Shown one piece after another: positions 50,269 to 62,920 of a DNA stretch of 64,000 nucleotides (position 1 is the stretch's first letter; every line of letters starts with the position of its first letter). The stretch lies in NCBI GenBank assembly GCA_027493405.1, contig JAOSKV010000001.1, forward strand, positions 684,855 through 748,854. The letters run 5' to 3'. Origin of the DNA: FEB-22 sp003105195 (GTDB lineage Bacteria; Pseudomonadota; Alphaproteobacteria; Rhizobiales; Xanthobacteraceae). The notes below the pieces were generated by a model, which saw nothing but the letters and a program-made list of their open reading frames with translations, did no database searches and was not told where the DNA came from. Position numbers and translations under genes: made by a program.

Positions 50269-51408
50269 TCACGAGATCCACGGAATCGAGCGCAGCAGAT
50301 CCTGGAACGTCGTAAAAATCATCAACATGAGCACAACGGCGAGCCCGATGCGGAAGCCATATTCCTGGGCCCGCTCCGAGAGCGGGCGCCCGCGCACCGC
50401 CTCGATGCCGTAGAACAGCAGGTGGCCGCCATCAAGCAGCGGGATTGGGAATAAGTTCAGGAACCCGATCGAGATCGAGATCACGCCCGCGAAGTGCAGG
50501 AGCGGGAAGAACCCGGCGGTCGCGACCTGGCGCGAGGCCTGGGCGATCATGATCGGCCCGCCCAGCTGATCGAGGGACTCGCGGCCGACGAACACGCCGC
50601 GGATGTAGGACACGGTCCGCTCGATGATGAACCAGGACTCCTCGACCCCGAGGCGCACCGCCGCGCCGAGGCCGACGGTCTCCAGCGGACCGGGCTTGCC
50701 GCGCAATCCGAGCACGCCCTGGCGGTGCTTGAACCCCAGCGCGTTCTTGGTCTCGACCAGCTTCGGAACCGCCGTGAGAGTCACCTGGCTGCCGCCGCGG
50801 TCGACGACCACCGTCAGGGTCCGCCCGGCGCTGTCCATGACGACACGCTGCATGTCCGTGAAGGTCTCGATCCTGCGCCCGTCGATCGAGAGCACGAGAT
50901 CGCCGTCGCGGAATCCGGCCGCCTCCGCGGCGCTGGCCGGCTGGACCGCGTCCACCAGCGCCGGCGCGGTCGGCTTGCCGTGGAGCGCGAAGACCGCGGC
51001 GAACAGCACGATGGCGAGCAGGAAGTTGGCGATCGGCCCGGCCGCGACGATGGCGGCGCGCTGGCCGACGGACTTGTGCGGGAAGCTCACGCGCCGCTCC
51101 GCCTCGTCCATGCCCGCAATCGCGGACTGGTCCGGCACGCTTGCGGCGTTCTCGTCGCCGAAGAATTTCACGTAGCCGCCGAGCGGAATCGCCGCGAGCT
51201 TCCAACGCGTGCCGTGCCGATCCGTGAAGCCGACGAGCTCGCGCCCGAACCCGACCGAGAACACCAGCACCCGGACGCCGCACCAGCGCGCGATCAGGAA
51301 ATGTCCGAGCTCATGGAAGAACACCACGATGGTCAGGATGAACAGGAACGGGATGACCCAGTAGAAGAGCCAGTGGCCCCAGGACCCGACGTTCGCTAGA
51401 AGTTCCAT
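50269..51408 (-). CDS. rseP: RIP metalloprotease (site-2 protease family)
   Basis: 379 residues. Inner-membrane zinc protease: H32-E33-x2-H36 in the first helix (FFHELGHFLIAR), one PDZ domain (about 125-205, SAAEAAGFRDGDLVLSIDG), and the C-terminal NLFPIPLLDGGH motif. Cleaves membrane anti-sigma factors or signal peptides. Normal place between dxr and bamA. Confidence 0.95.
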   Translation of the reverse strand: MELLANVGSWGHWLFYWVIPFLFILTIVVFFHELGHFLIARWCGVRVLVFSVGFGRELVGFTDRHGTRWKLAAIPLGGYVKFFGDENAASVPDQSAIAGMDEAERRVSFPHKSVGQRAAIVAAGPIANFLLAIVLFAAVFALHGKPTAPALVDAVQPASAAEAAGFRDGDLVLSIDGRRIETFTDMQRVVMDSAGRTLTVVVDRGGSQVTLTAVPKLVETKNALGFKHRQGVLGLRGKPGPLETVGLGAAVRLGVEESWFIIERTVSYIRGVFVGRESLDQLGGPIMIAQASRQVATAGFFPLLHFAGVISISIGFLNLFPIPLLDGGHLLFYGIEAVRGRPLSERAQEYGFRIGLAVVLMLMIFTTFQDLLRSIPWIS

Positions 51409-51449
51409 CAGGTGTTCATCCCTTCTGCAGCGGATCTGCCAAAAATTAA

Positions 51450-52679
51450 CTAAAATGCCTTTACGGCGATTTCGGGCAAGAGGTTCGACGCCAACAATCT
51501 CGAATTATGGTCAACAGCGAGGGCCTCCTCGAGCGAGGCCGGCTCCCGCATCACGCCGGTCCGGGTCGCCGCCTCGAGCGTCGCTTCCACCATTGCCGGA
51601 ATGCCGGCAAAACCGAGGCGGCCGGCGACGAATTCCGCAACTGCGACCTCGTTGGCGGCATTGAGCACGGTCGGAGCCCCTCCCCCGGCCTCGAGGGCAC
51701 CTCGGGCGAGCCCGAGCGCCGGGAAACGCGCGAGGTCCGGCTGCTCGAAGCTCAGCGTGCCGATGCGCGCGAGATCGAGCCGGAGCGCCGCCCCGTCCAT
51801 GCGGCCGGGCCAGGCGAGACAATGGGCGATCGGAATCCGCATGTCGGGCTCGCCCAGCGTCGCGACCACCGCGCCGTCGCGGAACTCCACCAGGCCGTGC
51901 ACGATCGACTGAGGATGCACCAGCACGTCGAGCTCGCGCGGCGCCAGCGCGAACAGGTGGTGCGCCTCGATCAGCTCCAGCCCCTTGTTCATCAGGGTCG
52001 CCGAATCGATCGTCACCTTCGGCCCCATGGACCAGTTCGGATGCCGCAGCGCGGCCTCCAGGCCCGCCTTGCGGATCTCCTCGATCGGCCAAGTGCGGAA
52101 CGGTCCGCCCGAGGCCGTGATGATGACCTTTACGACCTCCTCGCGCCGCCCCGCCGCGAGCGCCTGGAACACCGCATTGTGCTCGGAATCGACCGGCAGG
52201 ACGGTGGCGCCGGCGGCTTGCGCGCGCCGCATGAAGAGCGCGCCGGCGCAGACGAGGCATTCCTTGTTGGCGAGCGCCAGCACGGCCCCGCGCTCGACCG
52301 CCGCAAGCGCCGGCGCGAGCCCAGTGGCGCCCGTGATGGCGGCCATCACCCACGCGGCCGGACGGCGCGCCGCATCGACCACCGCGGCCGCGCCCGCGGC
52401 CGCCTCGATGCCGCTGCCGGCGAGCGCCTCCTTGAGCTCCCGATAGGCGGCCTCGTCCGCCACCACCGCGAGCCTGGCGCCGAGCTCGCGGGCGAGGTGC
52501 GCCAGCGCTGCGCCGTTGCGGTTCGCGGTCAGCGCCACGACCTCGAAGCTCTGCGGGCTGCGCCGCAGGAGGTCGACCGTGCTGGCGCCGATCGAGCCGG
52601 TCGCACCCAGGACCGTGACGCTGCGCGGCGCCGTGGCGCGCTGCGCGTCGTGCCGGACCCCTGGCCTGCGCACACTCAT
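51450..52679 (-). CDS. dxr: 1-deoxy-D-xylulose-5-phosphate reductoisomerase
   Basis: 409 residues. Second step of the MEP isoprenoid pathway. NADPH-binding TVLGATGSIGASTVDLL, metal site VDSEHNAVFQ, substrate site TASGGPFRTWP and HPNWSMGPKVTIDSATLMNKGLELIEA (in parts) all present. Four bases after cdsA on the same strand. Confidence 0.97.
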   Translation of the reverse strand: MSVRRPGVRHDAQRATAPRSVTVLGATGSIGASTVDLLRRSPQSFEVVALTANRNGAALAHLARELGARLAVVADEAAYRELKEALAGSGIEAAAGAAAVVDAARRPAAWVMAAITGATGLAPALAAVERGAVLALANKECLVCAGALFMRRAQAAGATVLPVDSEHNAVFQALAAGRREEVVKVIITASGGPFRTWPIEEIRKAGLEAALRHPNWSMGPKVTIDSATLMNKGLELIEAHHLFALAPRELDVLVHPQSIVHGLVEFRDGAVVATLGEPDMRIPIAHCLAWPGRMDGAALRLDLARIGTLSFEQPDLARFPALGLARGALEAGGGAPTVLNAANEVAVAEFVAGRLGFAGIPAMVEATLEAATRTGVMREPASLEEALAVDHNSRLLASNLLPEIAVKAF

Positions 52680-52683
52680 GGCC

Positions 52684-53541
52684 TCACCACGCCAGCAGGC
52701 CGCGCGCCGGCGCCTCGACGCCGCCGCGCAGGACCCCGAAGGCCGCCGCCGCCACCGCGGCCGCCATGAAGCCGTCGAGCCGGTCCATCAGTCCGCCGTG
52801 CCCCGGGATGAGGTGGCTCGCGTCCTTGACGCCGAAGCGCCGCTTGATGGCCGATTCCATCAGGTCTCCGAACTGCGAGATGGCCGACAGCACCAGCGCG
52901 ACGCCGGCGACCGGCGCGAGCCGAGTCGCCCCGCCGAGCTTGGCGGCGGCGACGCCGAGGGCCACCGCCGCCACCGCGCCGCCGAGTGCGCCCGACCAGG
53001 TCTTCTTCGGGCTCACCGCCGGCCAGAGCTTCGGGCCGCCGAGCGCGCGCCCGACGAAATAGGCCAGGATGTCGGTCGCCCACACCACCGCGAACAGGAA
53101 CACGATCGCGACGAATCCCAGGGCCGCATCGGCGCGCAGCACGACCACCGCGATCAGCAGCGCGCCGGCATAGACCACGCCGCCCGCGGTCCAGAGCCGG
53201 GCATCCCAGGGCCCGAGCCACGCCGCCGCGGCGGCGCCGGCGAGCGCCGCCAGGCCCGCGAGGTCCGCGCGCCCGGTCCCGACCAGAACCAGCGCGGCCA
53301 CGAGCGCGACGCCGCCGGCGCCGAGCACCTTCGGCTCGGTGCGGCCGCACGCCAGGGCGAGCCATTCCCACAGCACGCCGGCCGCCGCGACGCCCCAGAA
53401 GATTGCGAAAGGCCAGCCGCCCAGATAGGCGGAGCCGACCGCCAGCGGCACCAGGACCAGCGCGGAGGCGACGCGGAGCCTGAGATCGCTGCTGCGCGCC
53501 GCCGCTGGCGCGCCGCCCGTCGCGGGACCGCCCCCCTGCAT
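52684..53541 (-). CDS. cdsA: phosphatidate cytidylyltransferase
   Basis: 285 residues, about eight membrane helices. Makes CDP-diacylglycerol for phospholipids. C-terminal family signature KDASHLIPGHGGLMDRLDGFMAA (in parts) with the catalytic aspartates; SPKKTWSGALGG is the other conserved block. Five bases after uppS. Confidence 0.95.
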   Translation of the reverse strand: MQGGGPATGGAPAAARSSDLRLRVASALVLVPLAVGSAYLGGWPFAIFWGVAAAGVLWEWLALACGRTEPKVLGAGGVALVAALVLVGTGRADLAGLAALAGAAAAAWLGPWDARLWTAGGVVYAGALLIAVVVLRADAALGFVAIVFLFAVVWATDILAYFVGRALGGPKLWPAVSPKKTWSGALGGAVAAVALGVAAAKLGGATRLAPVAGVALVLSAISQFGDLMESAIKRRFGVKDASHLIPGHGGLMDRLDGFMAAAVAAAAFGVLRGGVEAPARGLLAW

Positions 53542-53546
53542 CGGAT

Positions 53547-54305
<759 letters not shown>

Positions 54306-54453
54306 GATCTTTCCCGGGCTCCCTTCCCGCGTCTGGTGCCGTTTCCCGCCAGGTCGACCCGGGACTTGGGCAGAATTCCATCAATCGCGTTCGCCGGACC
54401 CCGACGCGGCGCAGGACGGGCGCCACCGCGCGAGGGCGCGGGTGGCCGGCGCG

Positions 54454-55017
54454 CTACACCGTCATGATCTCTTTTTCCTTGGCCGCGAGGGCCTGGTCGA
54501 CCTCGGCGATCGCCTGGTCCGTGGCCTTCTGCACCAGCTCGGCGTCGCGGTCGTGATCGTCCTTGCTGATCTTGTGGTCCTTTTCCAGCTTCTTCAGTAC
54601 GTCGAGGCCGTCCCGGCGAACGTGCCGCACGGCGACGCGCGCCGCCTCGGCGTATTTGTGGGCGACCTTCACCAGGTCCTTGCGCCGCTCCTCGTTGAGC
54701 TCGGGGATTCGCAAGCGGATGACCTGGCCCTCGGTCGAGGGCGTGAGGCCGAGATTGGCCGCGAGGATGCCCTTCTCGACCGCGTGGACCATCGAGCGAT
54801 CCCAGACCTGCACCGAGAGCAGGCGCGGCTCGGGCACGCTCACGGTGGCGAGCTGGTTGAGCGGCATATGCGAGCCATAGGCCTCGACCTGCACGTGATC
54901 GACCAGGCTCGCGGAGGCACGGCCGGTGCGCAATCCGCCGAGCTCCTGCTTGAGCACCTGGATCGCGCCCTGCATCCGGCGCTTGAGTTCATCGAGATTG
55001 TGTGTCGTCGCTGCCAT
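54454..55017 (-). CDS. frr: ribosome recycling factor
   Basis: 187 residues. Splits post-termination ribosomes with EF-G. All-helical domain I and the beta domain II core (YGSHMPLNQLATVSVPEPRLL) are intact; tail EKEIMTV. Lies 44 bases after pyrH in the rpsB-tsf-pyrH-frr order. Confidence 0.97.
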   Translation of the reverse strand: MAATTHNLDELKRRMQGAIQVLKQELGGLRTGRASASLVDHVQVEAYGSHMPLNQLATVSVPEPRLLSVQVWDRSMVHAVEKGILAANLGLTPSTEGQVIRLRIPELNEERRKDLVKVAHKYAEAARVAVRHVRRDGLDVLKKLEKDHKISKDDHDRDAELVQKATDQAIAEVDQALAAKEKEIMTV

Positions 55018-55061
55018 GGGATCTCCGCATCGCTGGATCGAGCCGTCCGAGCCTTCGCCCG

Positions 55062-55774
55062 TCATCCCACGAAGGTCGCGTGCCCCCTTCCGCTGAGCAC
55101 CGCCGCGACCGATCCCGGCTCGCGGATCGAGAATACGATGATAGGCATCCGATTTTCCCGGGCAAGCGCGAAGGCCGTGGCGTCCATCACCTTGAGGTCG
55201 CGCTGGATCGCCTCGAGATGGGTGAGCCGGTCGTAGCGCGTGGCGGAAGGGTCCTTCTTCGGGTCGGCGCTGTAGACCCCGTCCACATTGGTCGCCTTGA
55301 GCACGGCGTCGCATCCCATCTCGGCCGCGCGCAGGACCGCCGTCGTGTCGGTCGTGAAGAAGGGGTTGCCGGTGCCGCCCGCGAACAGCACGACCCGGCC
55401 CTCCGCGAGGTGGCGCTCGGCACCGCGCGGCTCGTAGGTCTCGCAGATCTCGGGCATGGCCACGGCCGACAGGGTGCGGGCCGGAACGCCGGCGCGCTCG
55501 ATCGCGGTCTCCAGGGCGAGCGCGTTCATCACGGTCGCCAGGATGCCCATCAGGTCGGCCGTCACCCGCGGCACGCCCTGCTCGGAGACCTGCACGCCGC
55601 GGAAGATGTTGCCGCCGCCGACCACCACGCCCAGCGAGACGCCGAGCTTGTGCGCTGCAACGAGATCCGCCGCGATGCGATCGACGGTCGGCTGGTGCAG
55701 CCCGAAGCTCTGCCCCCCATCAGGGCTTCGCCCGACACCTTGACCAGGATCCGGCGGTAGACGGGCTTGTGCAT
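55062..55774 (-). CDS. pyrH: UMP kinase, one frameshift near the start
   Basis: Phosphorylates UMP to UDP. N-terminus VYRRILVKVSGEALMGG from ATG 55774, then at about 55713-55718 a run of six G needs a seventh; after the slip the frame continues QSFGLHQPTVDRIA, VVGGGNIFRG, RVTADLMGILATVMNAL and the end GHATFVG. Corrected length 237 residues. Essential gene, so the frameshift is probably an error. Confidence 0.94.
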
Positions 55775-55815
55775 TTGAGGGCGCTCTCCGCGCGATCGGA
55801 CCTGTCTCGAGGCGG

Positions 55816-56739
55816 CTAGCCCTGACCCGCGGCGGCGGCCACCTCGGCCGCGAAGTCGCTTTCCTGCTTCTCGATGCCCTCGCCGAGCGCGAAGCGCACG
55901 AAACCGGCGATCCGGATCGGCGCGCCGACCTTGCCCTCGGCCTCCTTGACGGCCTGGGCAACGGTCTTGCTCGGGTCGTGGATATAGGCCTGATCGACCA
56001 GGCAGACCTCCTTGTAGTAGGTCTTGAGGCCCGACTCGACGATCTTGGCGATCACGTTCTCGGGCTTGCCCTGGGCGCGCGACTTCTCGGCCAGGATGGC
56101 CTTCTCGCGCTCCACCGTCGCGGGGGCGAGGCCGCTCGCATCGGCCGCGAGCGGGTTGGCGGCCGCCACGTGCATCGCCACCATGCGGCCGAGCTTCGTC
56201 AGCTCGTCCGCATTTCCGGACGACTCGAGCGCGACGATGACGCCGATCTTGCCGAGCCCCTCGGCGACCTGGCTGTGGACGTAGCTGCCGACCGCGCCCT
56301 GCCCGACCGCGAGCACCGCGGCCCGGCGCAGCGTCATGTTCTCGCCGATGGTGGCGACCGCCGATGCGATCGCGTCGGCCACGGTGCCACTGCCGGCGCG
56401 CGCCGCCTTGATCGCCTCGACCTCGGCGCCGGCCTCGAACGCGACCGCCGCGATGGTCCGCACCAGCGCCTGGAACTGGTCGTTGCGCGCGACGAAGTCG
56501 GTCTCCGAATTGACCTCGACCACCACGCCCTTGGTCCCGCGGATGGCGACGCCGATCAGTCCCTCGGCGGCGACACGCCCGGCCTTCTTGGCCGCCTTGG
56601 CGAGGCCCTTCTTGCGCAGCCAGTCGACCGCGGCCTCCATGTCGCCATCGGTCTCGGCGAGCGCCGCCTTGCAGTCCATCATCCCCGCGCCGGTCTTCTC
56701 GCGGAGCTCCTTCACCATCTGCGCGGTGATATTGGCCAT
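55816..56739 (-). CDS. tsf: elongation factor Ts
   Basis: 307 residues. Nucleotide exchange factor for EF-Tu. UBA-like N-terminus with LREKTGAGMMDCKAAL, the core motif TDFVARN (80-86), and the coiled-coil/dimerization part. 48 bases after rpsB. Confidence 0.98.
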   Translation of the reverse strand: MANITAQMVKELREKTGAGMMDCKAALAETDGDMEAAVDWLRKKGLAKAAKKAGRVAAEGLIGVAIRGTKGVVVEVNSETDFVARNDQFQALVRTIAAVAFEAGAEVEAIKAARAGSGTVADAIASAVATIGENMTLRRAAVLAVGQGAVGSYVHSQVAEGLGKIGVIVALESSGNADELTKLGRMVAMHVAAANPLAADASGLAPATVEREKAILAEKSRAQGKPENVIAKIVESGLKTYYKEVCLVDQAYIHDPSKTVAQAVKEAEGKVGAPIRIAGFVRFALGEGIEKQESDFAAEVAAAAGQG

Positions 56740-56787
56740 GAAACCAGGGTCCCTGTTAGGGGTGAGCGGCCGCGGCCGCGAGAAAGG

Positions 56788-57780
56788 TTACTCGGCGACG
56801 AATTCCTTCGCCTTGGCGATCCAGCCCTCGACGCGGCCCGGCAGGCCCACGTCCTCGCCGATCCGGCTCGCGTCGGTCCCGCTCAGCTCGGCGATCTGCC
56901 AGTAGTGGAAGACGCCGAGATCGTTCAGCTTCTTCTCGATCGCGCCGGAAACGCCGGGCAGCTTCTTGAGGTCGTCGGCGACCCCGCGCGGACCCGGCAG
57001 CGCCTGGAAGCCGCCGGCCGGAACCTCGGCCGGCACGTCCTCGACGACCGGCTTCTCGGCCGCCCCGAGATCGATGCCCATCTCGCCCTGCGCCCGCGAG
57101 ATGCCGTCGATGGCGGCCTTGGCGATGAGGTCGCAATAGAGCGTGATGGCGCGGCCGGCATCGTCATTGCCGGGCACCACGAAGGTGATGCCGTCGGGAT
57201 TGCAATTGGTGTCGACGATCGCGGCCACCGGGATGCCGAGGCGCCGTGCCTCCTTGATCGCAATGTCCTCCTTGTTGGTGTCGATCACGAACAGGAGGTC
57301 GGGAAGGCCGCCCATGTCCTTGATGCCGCCGAGCGCGCGATCCAGCTTCTCCTTCTCGCGCGTGAGCGTCAGGCGCTCCTTCTTGGTGTAGCCGTGCCCC
57401 TCTCCCGAGGCGAGCAGCTCGTCGAGCTTGCGCAGCCGCTTGATCGATTCCGAGATCGTCTTCCAGTTGGTCAGCGTGCCGCCGAGCCAGCGCGAGTTCA
57501 CGTAGTACTGCGCCGAGCGCTTGGCGGCGTCGGCGATCGCGTCCTGGGCCTGGCGCTTGGTGCCGACGAACAGGATGCGCCCGCCCTTGGCGACCGTGTC
57601 GCTCACGGCCTGCAGCGCACGGTGCATCAGCGGGACGGTCTGGGCGAGATCCAGGATGTGGATGTTGTTGCGGGCGCCGAAGATGTACTCCGCCATCTTC
57701 GGGTTCCAGCGGTGGGCCTGATGGCCGAAATGTACGCCAGCTTCCAAGAGCTGGCGCATCGAATAGTCGGGCAGCGCCAT
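56788..57780 (-). CDS. rpsB: 30S ribosomal protein S2
   Basis: 330 residues, longer than E. coli S2 by about 90. The S2 core runs from LLEAGVHFGHQAHRWNPKM to about 225; the C-terminal extension (from about 245) contains LPGVSGAIEKKLNDLG and LPGRVEGWIAKAKEF, a helix-hairpin-helix-like tail found in alphaproteobacterial S2. First gene of the long minus-strand cluster; promoter seen at 57892-57920. Confidence 0.97.
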   Translation of the reverse strand: MALPDYSMRQLLEAGVHFGHQAHRWNPKMAEYIFGARNNIHILDLAQTVPLMHRALQAVSDTVAKGGRILFVGTKRQAQDAIADAAKRSAQYYVNSRWLGGTLTNWKTISESIKRLRKLDELLASGEGHGYTKKERLTLTREKEKLDRALGGIKDMGGLPDLLFVIDTNKEDIAIKEARRLGIPVAAIVDTNCNPDGITFVVPGNDDAGRAITLYCDLIAKAAIDGISRAQGEMGIDLGAAEKPVVEDVPAEVPAGGFQALPGPRGVADDLKKLPGVSGAIEKKLNDLGVFHYWQIAELSGTDASRIGEDVGLPGRVEGWIAKAKEFVAE

Positions 57781-57824
57781 GTCGGTTCTCCGGTTCGAGC
57801 CGCCGCGGATCTCTGGGTTCCGGT

Positions 57825-57838
57825 CGCGCTTTCGCGCG
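57825..57838 (-). promoter_or_regulatory. GNRA-capped hairpin in the rpsB leader
   Basis: On the minus strand CGCGC-GAAA-GCGCG, a 5-bp stem with a GAAA tetraloop, 45 to 58 bases before the rpsB ATG and within the predicted leader. It could belong to an S2 autoregulatory leader; no consensus was checked. Confidence 0.35.
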
Positions 57839-57891
57839 CCGGGACCACCGGATGGCTCGTGAGCCTCTGATCCGCGTGTGGAATGGCGCGG

Positions 57892-57920
57892 CTTATAGCG
57901 GTCCGCCGGATGCGACGCAA
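57892..57920 (-). promoter_or_regulatory. sigma-70-type promoter of rpsB
   Basis: On the minus strand TTGCGT (57920-57915), 17 bases, TATAAG (57897-57892). Transcription would start near 57885, giving a leader of about 105 bases before the ATG at 57780. It lies in the gap after the DoxX-like gene. Confidence 0.6.
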
Positions 57921-57944
57921 GGCGCCTGGGCCGCTTCGGGTCGC

Positions 57945-58340
57945 TCAGATGTCCCAGGACCGCCCGGCGCCGAAGGTCGCCTGGATCGGCCGGCACTGGC
58001 GGATGCAGAGCGCGGGCTGGGAGTTCTGCGATACCGTCAGCCGCGAGACCCCGGCGGCGCCATGGGGCGCGGAGGCGAGGGTCTGCCCGATCGCGCCTCC
58101 GGCCGCCAGCGTTACCATGCCGGCGAGCAGCAGGGCCCCGACCAGGCCGGCGCGCGGCAGCAGCAGGCAGAGCCCGGCCGCCACCTCGATCGCCCCGACG
58201 GTGAGGCGGGCCGATCCGCCGAGGCCGAGCAGTTCGAAGGCCTGCACCATCCCGTCGAGCCCGGCAAGCTTGGCGAGGCCCGCCGACAGGACGACCAGCC
58301 CCAGGCCCGCTTGCAGCCCGTAGAGTGCGATGGCCGGCAT
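57945..58340 (-). CDS. DoxX/MauE-like membrane protein
   Basis: 131 residues. Three to four hydrophobic helices: IALYGLQAGLGLVVLSAGLAKL (first, with the DoxX-type G-x-x-K-L motif), LTVGAIEVAAGLCLLL, ALLLAGMVTLAAGGA. A hydrophilic tail with two cysteines (CIRQC) follows. Looks like DoxX/MauE-family proteins, often tied to thiol oxidation; function here unknown. Divergent from the kinase gene, its start lies about 250 bases from the kinase ATG. Confidence 0.65.
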   Translation of the reverse strand: MPAIALYGLQAGLGLVVLSAGLAKLAGLDGMVQAFELLGLGGSARLTVGAIEVAAGLCLLLPRAGLVGALLLAGMVTLAAGGAIGQTLASAPHGAAGVSRLTVSQNSQPALCIRQCRPIQATFGAGRSWDI

Positions 58341-58587
58341 GGGAGCATCCCTTCGTCTGCGCTGGCTGGCGCGCCCGCGGCGCGTCGACGAGGAGGACCC
58401 TAGCCCCGCTGCATTTCATCAGCATTTCACCGGATGGCTGCCTTCGTTTCCGCTGTGTCACCGGGAGCGGCCGAACGGCCCGCAGGGCGCCGCCGATCAT
58501 CGGCGCGGCAACGCCTGCGACACAGACGATACAAAACCCGGGCGCCGCGACACACGAAAGAAACACGGCCTCCGGAGAGTCCCGTCG

Positions 58588-61948
<3,361 letters not shown>

Positions 61949-61975
61949 GCTCCCCGCCGCCGTCCGGCCGGACGC

Positions 61976-62686
61976 TCACGCCTTCGGCGGCACGAACATG
62001 TAGCCGACGCCGCGCACCGTGCGGATCGCATCCGGGTGCGCCGGGTCGACCTCGACCTTGCGGCGTAGCCGGGTGATGCGCAGGTCGATCGCCCGGTCGA
62101 AGGCGTCGACCTCGCGATGCGCCGTGACCTCGAGCAGCCAGTCGCGGTTGAGCGGGCGGTTCGGGTTCTCGGCGAACACCTTGAGCAGGTCGAACTCGCT
62201 CGCCGTGAGCCGGTCCTCGCTGCCGTTCGCCGGGTCGATCAGCACGCGCCGGTCGAGGTCGAGGATTCGGCGCCCCATGCGGATCTGCGGGTTGCTGCGC
62301 GCCGCCGGCGTGTCGCTGATGCGGCGCAGCACGCTCTTGACGCGCGCCAGCAGCTCGCGCGGCTCGAACGGCTTGGCGATGTAGTCGTCGGCGCCCGATT
62401 CGAGCCCGACCACGCGGTCGATCATGTCGGAGGCCGCCGTCACCATGATGATGCCGACGCGCCCGCTCTTCTGGCGCAGCCAGCGCGCCACCGCGAATCC
62501 ATCCTCGCCCGGCAACCCGACGTCGAGGAGCACCAGGGTCGGCAGCTCGCGCTCGAGGATCTTGCGCAGGGCGACGCCGCTGTCGGCGCCGCTCACGCGG
62601 TAGTTCTGCTTGCCGAGATAGTCGAGGAGCAGCTGGCGTTGCGCCGCCTCGTCCTCGACCACCACGATGTGCGGTCGGTGTTCCAT
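61976..62686 (-). CDS. OmpR/PhoB-family response regulator
   Basis: 236 residues. Receiver (about 6-120): acidic pair E11/D12, acceptor D55 (VLLDVGLPGEDG), lysine K105 (AKPFEP). Winged-helix DNA-binding domain (about 140-232) with FDLLKVFAENPNRPLNRDWLLE and RTVRGVGYMFVPP. It faces the hybrid kinase with 27 bases between stops. Its upstream region (62687-62920, shared with the dnaE 3' end) has an A/T-rich pocket near 62795-62850 but no clear box. Confidence 0.95.
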   Translation of the reverse strand: MEHRPHIVVVEDEAAQRQLLLDYLGKQNYRVSGADSGVALRKILERELPTLVLLDVGLPGEDGFAVARWLRQKSGRVGIIMVTAASDMIDRVVGLESGADDYIAKPFEPRELLARVKSVLRRISDTPAARSNPQIRMGRRILDLDRRVLIDPANGSEDRLTASEFDLLKVFAENPNRPLNRDWLLEVTAHREVDAFDRAIDLRITRLRRKVEVDPAHPDAIRTVRGVGYMFVPPKA

Positions 62687-62920
62687 CTGTCAGCCCCGTA
62701 CAGCAAACGCCTGGCCCCGCCAACGCCATCATCCGGCGCGGCCAGAATATAGGCGAATGGCGGAATTGGAACTCCCCGGCGCAATCGAATCGCCATGTCG
62801 CAGCGACGACGACTGCATTAGACGACACATTTCGATTTCGGAATGAGATGCGCCGCCATCGCGCGCCACGCGCGCGCCGGGCATCGAGCAAGGAGACGCG
62901 CCGGCGACCAGGCCGCCAGG

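Noticed and set aside
46788..50315. 1175-codon plus-strand ORF across lpxD and bamA
   Set aside because: Antisense shadow typical of G+C-rich DNA; runs through two known genes and the homopolymer block.
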